Below, in pieces: positions 53,586 to 61,798 of a stretch of DNA of 64,000 nt. How positions within the stretch are numbered: position 1 is the stretch's first letter; each line of letters starts with the position of its first letter. The stretch covers positions 1,178,001-1,242,000 of the forward strand of contig NC_017586.1 of NCBI RefSeq assembly GCF_000240165.1. The letters are read 5' to 3'. A program made the position numbers and the translations under genes. The notes beneath the pieces are model-generated. The model saw nothing but the letters and a program-made list of their open reading frames with translations, did not search any database and was not told the origin of the DNA. The DNA is from Streptantibioticus cattleyicolor NRRL 8057 = DSM 46488 (GTDB lineage: Bacteria; Actinomycetota; Actinomycetes; Streptomycetales; Streptomycetaceae).

Positions 53586-56108
53586 GTGATACGGAGCGAG
53601 GCGGCCTCGCTGCCCGTCGCCGCCGCGCTGCCGGAGCTGCGGGCGGCGCTGGCGGACCACGGCTGCGCGGTGCTGGCGGCACCGCCGGGCACCGGCAAGA
53701 CGACGCTGGTGCCGCTGGCGCTGGCCGGGCTGCACGGCCCGTCCGGGGCGGCGGACGGGCCACGGGTGGTCGTCGCCGAGCCGCGGCGGATGGCGGCCCG
53801 CGCGGCGGCGCGGCGCATGGCGTGGCTGCTGGGCGAGGAGGCCGGCGGCCGGGTCGGCTTCACGGTGCGCGGCGAGCGGAAGGTGTCGCCGGCCACCGTG
53901 GTGGAGGTGGTCACCACCGGCGTGCTGGTGCAGCGGCTGCTGCGCGACCCGGAGTTGCCCGGGGTGGGCACCGTGGTCCTCGACGAGTGCCACGAGCGCC
54001 ATCTCGACGCCGACACCGCGCTGGCGTTCCTGCTGGACGTGCGGGCGGCGCTCCGGCCCGGGCTGCGGATCGTGGCGGCGTCGGCGACCACGGACACCGC
54101 GGCCTGGTCGGCGCTGCTGGACGGGGCGCCGGTGGTCCGGGCGGCCTCGGTGGCCCACCCGGTGGAGGTGGTGTGGGCGCCGCCGGCGCGTCCGGTGCGC
54201 CCGCCGGACGGCACCCGGGTCGACCCCGCGCTGCTGGAGCACGTGGCGGCGGTGGTGCGGCGCGCGCTGCGGGAACGCGCCGGGGACGTGCTCTGCTTCC
54301 TGCCCGGGGTCGGTGAGATCGCCCGGGTCGCCGGGGCGCTCGCGGGGCTCGCCGGGGACGGGATCGACGTGCTCCAGGTGCACGGCCGGGCGCCCGCCGC
54401 CGTCCAGGAGGCGGCGCTGTCGCCGGGGACGCGGCGGCGGGTGCTGCTGGCGACCTCGGTGGCCGAATCGAGCCTGACCGTCCCCGGGGTGCGCGTGGTG
54501 GTCGACAGCGGGCTGGCCCGGGAACCGCGCACCGACCACGCGCGCGGGCTGGGCGCCCTCGCCACGGTACGGGTCTCCCACGCGGCGGCGGACCAGCGGG
54601 CGGGCCGGGCCGGGCGGGAGGCCCCCGGCACGGTGTACCGGTGCTGGCCGGAGGCGGAGTTCGCGGGGTATCCGCGGTTCCCGGCGCCGGAGATCGCGGT
54701 GGCCGATCTGACCGGTTTCGCCCTCCAGGCGGCGTGCTGGGGCGACCCCGCGGCGGCCGGGCTCGCGCTGCCGGACGCGCCGCCGGCCGGGGCGATGGCG
54801 GCGGCCCGCGGCACGCTGCGGGCGATCGGCGCGCTCGATCCGGACGGCCGGGCCACGCCGCGCGGTCACCGGCTGGCGGCGGCCGGGCTGCCGCCCCGGC
54901 TGGCCCGGGCGCTGCTGGACGCGGCCGGCACGCTCGGGGCGCGCCGCGCGGCCGAGGTGGTCGCGCTGCTGAGCGAGGAGCCGCCGCGCGAGTACGGCGA
55001 CGACCTCGCCGCCGCCTGGCGCCGGGCGGCCTCGGCCCGTGACGGCTACGCCGAGCGGTGGCGCCGGGAGGCCCGCCGGCTGGCCTCGGTGGCGGCCGGG
55101 GCGGACGGCGAGGGGGCCGGGCACCGGTGGCCGGACGACGCCGCCGCCGGTTACGTGGTGGCGCTGGCGTTCCCGGAACGGGTGGCCCGGCGGCGCGGCG
55201 GCGGCTATCTGATGGCCTCGGGCACGGCGGCGGATCCGGTGCCGGGGACCGGGCTGTCGGGGGCGGCGTGGCTGGCGGTGGCGGTGGCGGACCGCCCGGT
55301 GGGGTCGGCGTCGGCGCGGATCCGGCTGGCGGCGGCGGTCGACGAGGAGACCGCGCGGCTGGCGGCGGCACCGCTGCTGTCGGCCGGCGAGGAGGTCGGC
55401 TGGGACCACGGCGACGTGGTGGCCCGGCACGTGGAACGGCTGGGCGCGATCGAGCTGTCCGAGCGGCCGTTGCGGGAGCCGGGGCGAGAACGGCTGCGGG
55501 CCGCCGTGCTGACGGGGCTGCGCCAGGAGGGCCTGGGGCTGCTGCGCTGGGGCCGGGAGGCGGTGGCGCTGCGCGGGCGGCTGGCGTTCCTCCACCGTGA
55601 ACTGGGCGCGCCCTGGCCGCCGATGAGCGACGAGGCGCTGCTGGCGGCGGCGGACGAATGGCTCGGCCCGGAGCTGGACGCGGCGCGCCGGAGGGCCGAC
55701 CTGGAGCGGGTGGACGCCGGGGCGGCGCTGACCCGGCTGCTGCCGTGGGCCTCGGGTGCGGCGGCCCGGTTCGAGGAGCTGGCCCCGCAGCGCGTCGAGG
55801 TGCCGAGCGGTTCACGGGTGCGGATCGAGTACGGGGACGGGTCCGGGCCGCCGGTGCTGGCGGTCAAGGTGCAGGAGCTGTTCGGGCTGCGCCGGACCCC
55901 GCGCATCGCGGACGGGCGGGTGCCGCTGCTGGTCCATCTGCTGTCGCCGGCCGGGCGTCCGGCGGCGGTGACGGCGGACCTGGAGTCGTTCTGGCGGGAC
56001 GGCTACCGCGCGGTCCGGGCCGAACTGCGCGGACGGTACCCGCGTCACCCGTGGCCGGAGGACCCGGCGACCGCGGAGCCCACCCGCCGTACCAACCCGC
56101 GCCGGTAG
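53586..56108 (+). CDS. hrpB: ATP-dependent helicase HrpB
   Basis: An 840-residue DEAH-box helicase. Motifs in order: Walker A APPGTGKTTLVPLAL near residue 33, VVVAEPRRMAARAAARRMA, DECHERHLDADTALAF, SATTDTAAW, LCFLPGVGEIARVAGAL, LATSVAESSLTVPGVRVVVDSGLAREPR, and ADQRAGRAGREAPGTVYRCW. The C-terminal half has the HrpB-specific domain (NFR-like LFGLRRTPRIADGRVPLLVHLLSPAGRP). The biological role of HrpB is poorly known, perhaps in RNA remodelling. The start is the GTG at 53586. The last 64 bases overlap the convergent DUF3068 gene. Confidence 0.95.
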   Translation: MIRSEAASLPVAAALPELRAALADHGCAVLAAPPGTGKTTLVPLALAGLHGPSGAADGPRVVVAEPRRMAARAAARRMAWLLGEEAGGRVGFTVRGERKVSPATVVEVVTTGVLVQRLLRDPELPGVGTVVLDECHERHLDADTALAFLLDVRAALRPGLRIVAASATTDTAAWSALLDGAPVVRAASVAHPVEVVWAPPARPVRPPDGTRVDPALLEHVAAVVRRALRERAGDVLCFLPGVGEIARVAGALAGLAGDGIDVLQVHGRAPAAVQEAALSPGTRRRVLLATSVAESSLTVPGVRVVVDSGLAREPRTDHARGLGALATVRVSHAAADQRAGRAGREAPGTVYRCWPEAEFAGYPRFPAPEIAVADLTGFALQAACWGDPAAAGLALPDAPPAGAMAAARGTLRAIGALDPDGRATPRGHRLAAAGLPPRLARALLDAAGTLGARRAAEVVALLSEEPPREYGDDLAAAWRRAASARDGYAERWRREARRLASVAAGADGEGAGHRWPDDAAAGYVVALAFPERVARRRGGGYLMASGTAADPVPGTGLSGAAWLAVAVADRPVGSASARIRLAAAVDEETARLAAAPLLSAGEEVGWDHGDVVARHVERLGAIELSERPLREPGRERLRAAVLTGLRQEGLGLLRWGREAVALRGRLAFLHRELGAPWPPMSDEALLAAADEWLGPELDAARRRADLERVDAGAALTRLLPWASGAAARFEELAPQRVEVPSGSRVRIEYGDGSGPPVLAVKVQELFGLRRTPRIADGRVPLLVHLLSPAGRPAAVTADLESFWRDGYRAVRAELRGRYPRHPWPEDPATAEPTRRTNPRR

Positions 56109-57061
56109 GCGGGGCCGGCCGCGCGGACGGTACGGCCGCGGGCCTCCAGCACCAGGGCGAGCGCCAGCAGCAGTGCCCCGGCGCCGGCCAGCCCCCACGG
56201 CAGGTAGGTGGTGAGCAGCAGCACCAGCCGGCGCTGGGACTTCACCAGGGCGACGGTGGAGGCGACGTAGTCGGGGCGCATCCGCACGTCCCCGGCGAAC
56301 GCGGTGAGCGGCGGGGTGCCGGGGCGGCCGGGGTAGCGCATCTCCTCGCGGTGGATCTCCTCGCCGTCGACCGGGGCGCCGGTCACCGGGTCGACCCAGA
56401 ACATGCGCCGGGTGGTGTACCAGCGCTCCATCCCGGCGGCCCGGACGACGGCCGGGGTGACCCCCAGCGGGAGCTTCCTGGGCACCGGCACCCGGGTCCA
56501 CGGGACGGTCTGCTCGAAGTAGTAGACCGTCAGCCCGTGGAAGGCGCGGGTGCCGCGGTAGTGGATCGGGGCGGAGGTGCGGGTCTGCGGGTCGAAGTAG
56601 TCGTAGTCGCGCTTCTCGGTCAGGAAGGGCCACTTGTACTCGATACCCGTGCGGCGTACCGGGTCGCCGTCCACGTTCTCCCCCGCGGCGTGCACCGGGG
56701 CCTGGGAGTGGGCGTCGAAGACGTAGCGTTCGGGGATCTCGGAGACCATCCGGCCGCGCGGGTCGGCCACGTACGACAGGCCGTCCCAGACCACCACGTG
56801 GCGTCCGGTCTCCCTCAGGACCCGGCGGGCCGCGGCCACGTCGCCGCGGAGCGTCTGCACGATGCTGACCTTCGGCACGGTGACGGCCTTCATCCGGGTG
56901 TAGTCGAGCAGGGTGGCGTTCCTCGCCTCCAGGACCACCACCTGGTACTGGCCGGCCGGGACGCGGGCCAGCCGGGGGAAGGCGTACCAGCGCAGCAGCG
57001 GTGAGAGCGTGGCGCACAGTACGGCGAGGGCGAGGACCACGAGGGCGGAGCGCCGGCGCAC
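56045..57061 (-). CDS. DUF3068 domain-containing membrane protein
   Basis: A 338-residue protein matching DUF3068, an actinobacterial family of unknown function. It has an N-terminal membrane anchor (LVVLALAVLCATLSPLLRWY), an extracytoplasmic beta-rich domain with DYFDPQTRTSAPIHYRGTR, YYFEQTVPWTRVP and FWVDPVTGAPVDGEEI, and a second membrane helix near the end (LPWGLAGAGALLLALALVL) followed by a short basic tail. That topology suggests an exported domain held by two helices. It overlaps hrpB by 64 bases at the 3' end and lies 13 bases after the tiny gene at 57075-57209. Confidence 0.88.
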   Translation of the reverse strand: MRRRSALVVLALAVLCATLSPLLRWYAFPRLARVPAGQYQVVVLEARNATLLDYTRMKAVTVPKVSIVQTLRGDVAAARRVLRETGRHVVVWDGLSYVADPRGRMVSEIPERYVFDAHSQAPVHAAGENVDGDPVRRTGIEYKWPFLTEKRDYDYFDPQTRTSAPIHYRGTRAFHGLTVYYFEQTVPWTRVPVPRKLPLGVTPAVVRAAGMERWYTTRRMFWVDPVTGAPVDGEEIHREEMRYPGRPGTPPLTAFAGDVRMRPDYVASTVALVKSQRRLVLLLTTYLPWGLAGAGALLLALALVLEARGRTVRAAGPAYRRGLVRRVGSAVAGSSGHG

Positions 57062-57074
57062 GACCCGGACCCCG

Positions 57075-57209
57075 TCAGGGCTGCCGGGGCACGGTGGTCA
57101 GCAGCGGCTTCGGCGACGTCGTCCCGGAGGGCGCGCCGGCCGCCGTGACGACGAGCACCAGGGCGAAGGCTGCGGCGGCTCCGACGACCGCGGCGATCAG
57201 GGCACGCAT
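57075..57209 (-). CDS. SPW_0924-type small membrane protein
   Basis: A 44-residue protein, MRALIAAVVGAAAAFALVLV followed by a short Thr/Ser/Pro-rich tail. It is a single membrane segment or uncleaved signal and matches the small SPW_0924 family of streptomycetes, of unknown function. GGGAGGA lies 7 bases before the ATG, which supports it being a real gene despite its length. It directly precedes the DUF3068 gene and is probably co-transcribed with it. Confidence 0.8.
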   Translation of the reverse strand: MRALIAAVVGAAAAFALVLVVTAAGAPSGTTSPKPLLTTVPRQP

Positions 57210-57327
57210 GACCGTCCTCCCGACTGCGGGCTGCGGCTGTGCTGCTCCGGCCGGGGTGACGCCGGGCGCGGGCACGGTAGCAACCGGGAGGCGAAATGAG
57301 AACAGGTTCCACCGAACGCGGACGCGT

Positions 57328-57354
57328 GGGGCGGGCCGTCGCCCGGCCCGCCCC
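57328..57354 (-). terminator. Terminator hairpin after the lytic transglycosylase gene
   Basis: Perfect 10-base arms (57328-57337 and 57345-57354) with a 7-base loop, 10 bases past the stop at 57365. Confidence 0.85.
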
Positions 57355-57364
57355 TGACGCCGCG

Positions 57365-58603
57365 TCAGCTCGCGGACGGGCTCGGCTGGGCCTTCACCGA
57401 CGGCGAGGCGCTCCCCCTGGCCGACGACGGGCTCGGCGACGAGGCGCACGGGGTCGGGGTCGGGCTCGGCGAGCCGCTGGTGGACGGCGACGGCGACGGG
57501 GTCACGGTCGGCGTGGCCGAGGGCGTCGGGGTGGCGGTCGGCGACGCGCTGCCACTCGCGGAGGCGGAGGCGGACGGCACCGGGCAGGTGGCCGTCGGCG
57601 ACGGGGACGGGTGCTTGCCGCCGCCCGGGTGGCTCGGCGCCGGACCGATGCTGCCGCTGACCGAGACCGTGGGCTGCGCGACCGGCGAGGAGCCCGACGA
57701 ACCGCCGTGCCCCTTGCCGCCGCCGCCATGAGCGGCCGGCGTCGAGGCGGAGGGCGACGGCCCGGCCGAGGGCAGCGCCGGCGGCAGGACGGTACCGGGG
57801 CCGCCGACCGGCTCGTCCGGCACGTCGTGGGCGCCCTTGCGGAAGTAGTCGTACCAGGCGCGCACCGTGTGCAGGTAGTCCAGCGAGTGGTTGTAGCCGA
57901 GGATCGCGCGGTCCATGTTCTTGGAGACGGACAGGTCGCCGCCGGCCGCGCACAGGTAGTTGCCGGCCGCCAGGGCCGCGTCGAAGATGTTGTTGGGGTC
58001 CTTGACCCCGTCCCCGTTGCCGTCCGCGCCCCAGGCGGCCCAGGTGGACGGGATGAACTGCATCGGGCCCACCGCCCGGTCGTGCAGCGGGTCGCCGTCG
58101 TACCGGCCGCCGTCGGTGTCGGGGATGTTCGCGAAACCGTTGCCGTCGAGCACCGGGCCCAGGATCGGCCGCAGCGTGGTGCCCGCCGCGTCCACGTCGC
58201 CGTTGTCGGCCTGGCCGGACTCCACCTGGCCGATGCCGGCCAGCAGTTCCCACGGCAGATGGCAGCCGGGCCGGCTCTGCGCCACCTTGGCCTCGGCGTT
58301 GCGGTAGGCGGCGAACACCGTGGCCGGCAGCCCGGCACCGCCGACGCCCGCGCCCGGCCCCGCGGTGGGCCCGTGGCCGCCCGAACCCCCGCCCGGATGC
58401 GGGGACTTGAGCGGCGGCAGGTCGGTGATGTACGGGGAGCCGCCGTCGATCGGCGTGCCCGGCGGCGGGGCCGGGTCCGTCGTACCGTGCGCGGCCGACG
58501 CCAGACCAGGGGGCTGCGACGCGGTCAGCGCCGCCATCGCCGCCGCGGCGACCGCCGTACTCAGGACCCCGTTGCGTACCCGTCGGCCGAACCGAGCTGC
58601 CAT
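57365..58603 (-). CDS. Secreted lytic murein transglycosylase with Ser/Pro/Thr-rich tail
   Basis: A 412-residue exported peptidoglycan lytic enzyme. The signal peptide is at residues 1-38 (VLSTAVAAAAMAALTASQPP). The SLT/MltB-type catalytic domain covers about 95-275: WELLAGIGQVESGQ with catalytic Glu 128, AVGPMQFIPSTWAAWGADGN and GAALAAGNYLC-like helices, ending at HTVRAWYDYFRKG. The last 120 residues are a low-complexity Ser/Pro/Ala/Thr tail, probably a cell-wall-spanning or glycosylated region. GGGAGGGGAAAGG precedes the ATG at 58603. It may help hyphal growth or germination, which is inferred from the family. Confidence 0.92.
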   Translation of the reverse strand: MAARFGRRVRNGVLSTAVAAAAMAALTASQPPGLASAAHGTTDPAPPPGTPIDGGSPYITDLPPLKSPHPGGGSGGHGPTAGPGAGVGGAGLPATVFAAYRNAEAKVAQSRPGCHLPWELLAGIGQVESGQADNGDVDAAGTTLRPILGPVLDGNGFANIPDTDGGRYDGDPLHDRAVGPMQFIPSTWAAWGADGNGDGVKDPNNIFDAALAAGNYLCAAGGDLSVSKNMDRAILGYNHSLDYLHTVRAWYDYFRKGAHDVPDEPVGGPGTVLPPALPSAGPSPSASTPAAHGGGGKGHGGSSGSSPVAQPTVSVSGSIGPAPSHPGGGKHPSPSPTATCPVPSASASASGSASPTATPTPSATPTVTPSPSPSTSGSPSPTPTPCASSPSPSSARGSASPSVKAQPSPSAS

Positions 58604-58742
58604 ACGCCCTTTCCCCTCCCATGCCGTCTCGCCCTGCGGTGTGCCGCGTCCGGGCCTGCCAGGTCCCGCGCGGGAAGCACGAACCACCCGGCGGCGGGCG
58701 CGTGCTGCACCGTGTGCGCCCCCCGGCGCGACAACGCAACGG

Positions 58743-58771
58743 ACCTTACGGCAACTGATGGACCGTAGCCA
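58743..58771 (-). promoter_or_regulatory. Promoter of the lytic transglycosylase gene
   Basis: Minus-strand TGGCTA (58771-58766), a 17-base spacer and TAAGGT (58748-58743), giving a leader of about 135 bases. I checked the leader for the c-di-AMP (ydaO) riboswitch that precedes many streptomycete cell-wall hydrolases and did not see its conserved blocks. Confidence 0.5.
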
Positions 58772-58863
58772 CACCACGGCAGCCACTCTCAACGACGCAC
58801 AAGGAGTACGGACGCCGTTCACCTCACCGCGCCGGCCGCCACCCCCACGGCACGGGAACGCCA

Positions 58864-58886
58864 CGGCCCCGGGCCCCCCGGGGCCG
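58864..58886 (-). terminator. Terminator hairpin after polA
   Basis: Perfect 9-base arms (58864-58872 and 58878-58886) with a 5-base loop, 11 bases past the polA stop. Confidence 0.8.
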
Positions 58887-58897
58887 CGACCGTCACC

Positions 58898-61633
58898 TCA
58901 GTGCGCCGCCGCCTCCCAGTCGTCACCGACGCCCACCGACACGTCCAGCGGCGCCCGCAGCGGATAGGCACCGGACATCTCCTGCCGCACCAGCGCCTCC
59001 ACCTCGGCGCGCTCACCCGGCGCCACCTCCAGCACGATCTCGTCGTGCACCTGGAGCAGCAGCCGCGAACGCAGCCGCTGCCGTCGCAACGCCTCGTCCA
59101 CCCGCAGCATCGCGATCTTGACGATGTCGGCGGCGGACCCCTGGATCGGCGCGTTGAGCGCCATCCGCTCGGCCATCTCCCGGCGCTGCCGGTTGTCACT
59201 GGTCAGATCCGGCAGATAACGGCGACGGCCCAGCAGCGTCTCGGTGTAACCGGTGACCCGGGCCTCCTCCACCACCCGCTGCAGATAGTCACGCACCCCG
59301 CCGAACCGCTCGAAGTACATGTCCATCAGCCCGCGCGCCTCGGCCGCGTCGATGCCCAGCTGCTGACTGAGCCCGAACGCCGACAACCCGTACGCCAGCC
59401 CGTACGACATCGCCTTGATCTTGCGGCGCATCTCCGCGTCCACCCCCTCCGGGGGCACCGAGAAGACGTACGAGCCCACCGTGGTGTGCAGGTCCTCCCC
59501 CGAGGTGAAGGCGGCGATCAGCCCCTCGTCCTCGGACAGATGGGCCATCACCCGCAGCTCGATCTGGCTGTAGTCGGCGGTCAGCAGCGACTCGTACCCC
59601 TCACCGACCACGAAGCCGCGGCGGATCGCCCGGCCCTCGTCGGTGCGCACCGGGATGTTCTGCAAGTTGGGGTCGGTGGAGGAGAGCCGGCCGGTGGCGG
59701 CCACCGTCTGGTTGAACGTGGTGTGGATCCGGCCCTCCGGGGCGATCGTCTTGATCAGCCCCTCCACGGTCGAACGCAGCCGCGCCTGCTCCCGGTGACG
59801 CAGCATGATCACCGGCAGCTCGTGCTCGGTCTGCCCGGCCAGCCACGCCAGCGCGTCGGCGTCCGTCGTCCACCCCGTCTTGGTCTTCTTCGTCTTCGGC
59901 AGCCCCAACTCGCCGAAGAGCACCTCCTGGAGCTGCTTGGGCGACCCCAGGTTGAACTCGTGGCCCACCGCGGCGTGCGCCTCCTTCACCGCCTGCTGCA
60001 CGGCGCCGGCGAACTGCTGCTCCATCCGCTCCAGCCACTCGCGGTCCGCGGCGATGCCGTGCCGCTCCATCCGGGCCAGCACCGCCGACGTCGGCAGCTC
60101 CACGTCACGCAGCAACTCCAACGCGCCGTCCTGCTCCAGCCGGGCCGCGAACACCTCACCCAGGTCGAGCACGGTACGCGCCTGCGCCATCAGCGCGTCG
60201 GCCTCCGCCCGCTCGTCCGTGCCGAACGCCAACTGGCCGTCCTCGGCGCCCGCCGGAGCCAGATCCCGCCCCAGGTACTCCACCGACAACGCGTCCAGCG
60301 CGAACGAACGCCGCCCCGGCTTGATCAGATACGCGGCGAGGGCGGTGTCCATCGTGACCCCCTCCACCCGCCAGCCGTGCTCGGCGAAGACCCGCATCGC
60401 CCCCTTGGCGTTGTGCAGCACCTTCGGCCGCGCCGGATCGGCCACCCACGCCGCGAACGCCTTCTCGTCGGCCTCGTCCAGCCGCGCCGGGTCGAACCAC
60501 ACCGCCGGCCCCGCCCCGCTCGCCAGCGCGATCTCACTGACGCCGCCGCTGCCCAGCGCCCAGGCGTCCACACTGGCCAGCCCCAGCGGCCCGGCCCCGT
60601 GCTCCGCCAGCCACCCCGGCAGCTCGCCCCCCTCCAGCACCCGGCCGTCGACCTCCACCCCGCCGACCGCCACCGGCACCGCGTCGTCCAGCGCCGCGCC
60701 CGGGTCCGCCGCGAAGAGCCGCTCCCGGAAGTTGGGGTTGCGGAACTCCAGCGCGTCCAGCACCACCTCCAGCGACGGACGGTCGTACGCCTCACGCGCC
60801 AGACCGTCCGGACCCGTGGACAACTCCACGTCCCGGCACAACTCCGTCAGCCGCCGGTTGAGTTTCACCGACTCCAGATGCTCGCGCAGGTTCTGCCCGG
60901 CCTTGCCCTTGACCTCCTCGGCCCGCTCCACCAGCTCGGCGAAGGAACCGAACTGCAGGATCCACTTGGCGGCGGTCTTCTCCCCCACCCCCGGGATCCC
61001 CGGCAGGTTGTCCGACGGGTCACCGCGCAGCGCCGCGAAGTCCGGGTACTGCCGCGGGGTCAGCCCGTACTTCTCCTCCACCTTCGCCGGCGTGAACCGG
61101 GTCAGCTCCGAGACCCCCTTGGTCGGGTACAACACCGTCACGTGCTCCGAGACCAGCTGGAGCGCATCACGGTCACCGGTGACGATCAGCACCTCGTAAC
61201 CGGCCGCCTCCGCCTGCGAGGCCAAGGTGGCGATCACGTCGTCCGCCTCGTAACCCTCCACCGCGAACCGCGGCACCCGCATCGCGTCCAGCAGCTCCCC
61301 GATCAGCTCCACCTGGCTGCGGAACTCGTCCGGGGTCTTGGACCGGGTCGCCTTGTACTCCGGGTACTCGTCGAAACGCCACGTCTTGCGCGAGACGTCG
61401 AACGCCACCGCCAGATGCGTGGGCTGCTCGTCACGGAGCGTGTTGGCCAGCATCGAGGTGAAGCCGTAGATGGCGTTCGTCGGCTGCCCGGTCACGGTGT
61501 TGAAGTTCTCCACCGGCAGCGCGTAGAAAGCGCGGTACGCCAGCGAATGCCCGTCCAGCAGGAGCAGGCGCGGCCGGTCACCACCCGCGGTGCCGGTCGC
61601 TGCGGTCGTCGTCTTCGATGCCTTTGCTGCCAC
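58898..61633 (-). CDS. polA: DNA polymerase I
   Basis: A 911-residue Pol I for gap filling and primer removal. The N-terminal 5'-3' exonuclease (LLLLDGHSLAYRAFYALP, AVEGYEADDVIATLASQAEA, VTGDRDALQL, GIPGVGEKTAAKWI) is complete. The middle 3'-5' proofreading domain has lost the DxE motif (the first acidic site reads LASVDAWAL), the usual state in actinobacteria. The polymerase core is intact: QTVAATGRLSSTDPNLQNIP, TADYSQIELRVMAHLS, RRKIKAMSYGLAYGLSAFGLS and LLQVHDEIVLEV. I start at the GTG at 61633, 7 bases after the -10 of a damage-type promoter; no ribosome binding site is present. Confidence 0.97.
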   Translation of the reverse strand: MAAKASKTTTAATGTAGGDRPRLLLLDGHSLAYRAFYALPVENFNTVTGQPTNAIYGFTSMLANTLRDEQPTHLAVAFDVSRKTWRFDEYPEYKATRSKTPDEFRSQVELIGELLDAMRVPRFAVEGYEADDVIATLASQAEAAGYEVLIVTGDRDALQLVSEHVTVLYPTKGVSELTRFTPAKVEEKYGLTPRQYPDFAALRGDPSDNLPGIPGVGEKTAAKWILQFGSFAELVERAEEVKGKAGQNLREHLESVKLNRRLTELCRDVELSTGPDGLAREAYDRPSLEVVLDALEFRNPNFRERLFAADPGAALDDAVPVAVGGVEVDGRVLEGGELPGWLAEHGAGPLGLASVDAWALGSGGVSEIALASGAGPAVWFDPARLDEADEKAFAAWVADPARPKVLHNAKGAMRVFAEHGWRVEGVTMDTALAAYLIKPGRRSFALDALSVEYLGRDLAPAGAEDGQLAFGTDERAEADALMAQARTVLDLGEVFAARLEQDGALELLRDVELPTSAVLARMERHGIAADREWLERMEQQFAGAVQQAVKEAHAAVGHEFNLGSPKQLQEVLFGELGLPKTKKTKTGWTTDADALAWLAGQTEHELPVIMLRHREQARLRSTVEGLIKTIAPEGRIHTTFNQTVAATGRLSSTDPNLQNIPVRTDEGRAIRRGFVVGEGYESLLTADYSQIELRVMAHLSEDEGLIAAFTSGEDLHTTVGSYVFSVPPEGVDAEMRRKIKAMSYGLAYGLSAFGLSQQLGIDAAEARGLMDMYFERFGGVRDYLQRVVEEARVTGYTETLLGRRRYLPDLTSDNRQRREMAERMALNAPIQGSAADIVKIAMLRVDEALRRQRLRSRLLLQVHDEIVLEVAPGERAEVEALVRQEMSGAYPLRAPLDVSVGVGDDWEAAAH

Positions 61634-61640
61634 GCCCCCG

Positions 61641-61662
61641 ATCCTGCCACGGACCACTGACA
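61641..61662 (-). promoter_or_regulatory. PafBC/RecA-NDp-type promoter of polA (one mismatch)
   Basis: Minus-strand TGTCAGTG (61662-61655), N8, CAGGAT (61646-61641). The core TGTCRGTG and the 8-base spacing are exact; only the first T of TANNNT is C, and the leading T of TTGTC is G. The polA GTG follows after 7 bases. Confidence 0.7.
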
Positions 61663-61798
61663 CTCCGGTCCCGGCGGGCGGGTGAGCGCCCCGTCGCGGA
61701 AGGTGACCGGCGCGTTGTCGGCGGCCCGTGGGAGGATCGGAACGAGCACGTCGACCCGGGCCCGCCGCGAGGGCCGGCACGTTCGAAGGGGAGCGAAG

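Noticed and set aside
57480-57720. Short-period repeats in the 3' end of the lytic transglycosylase gene.
   Set aside because: They are codon-level repeats of Ser, Pro and Thr in a low-complexity tail, not a separate repeat element.
58604-58742. Possible c-di-AMP (ydaO) riboswitch before the lytic transglycosylase.
   Set aside because: The leader is short and does not show the conserved blocks of that riboswitch.
60282-60300. TTGTCGGTG on the minus strand inside polA.
   Set aside because: No TANNNT at the required 8-base spacing and it lies in coding sequence.
61712-61734. TTGTCGGCG-N8-GAGGAT on the plus strand upstream of the molybdopterin oxidoreductase, resembling the damage promoter.
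   Set aside because: It deviates in the conserved GTG part of the -35 and in the first -10 base, and the start codon is far away. I treat it as chance similarity.
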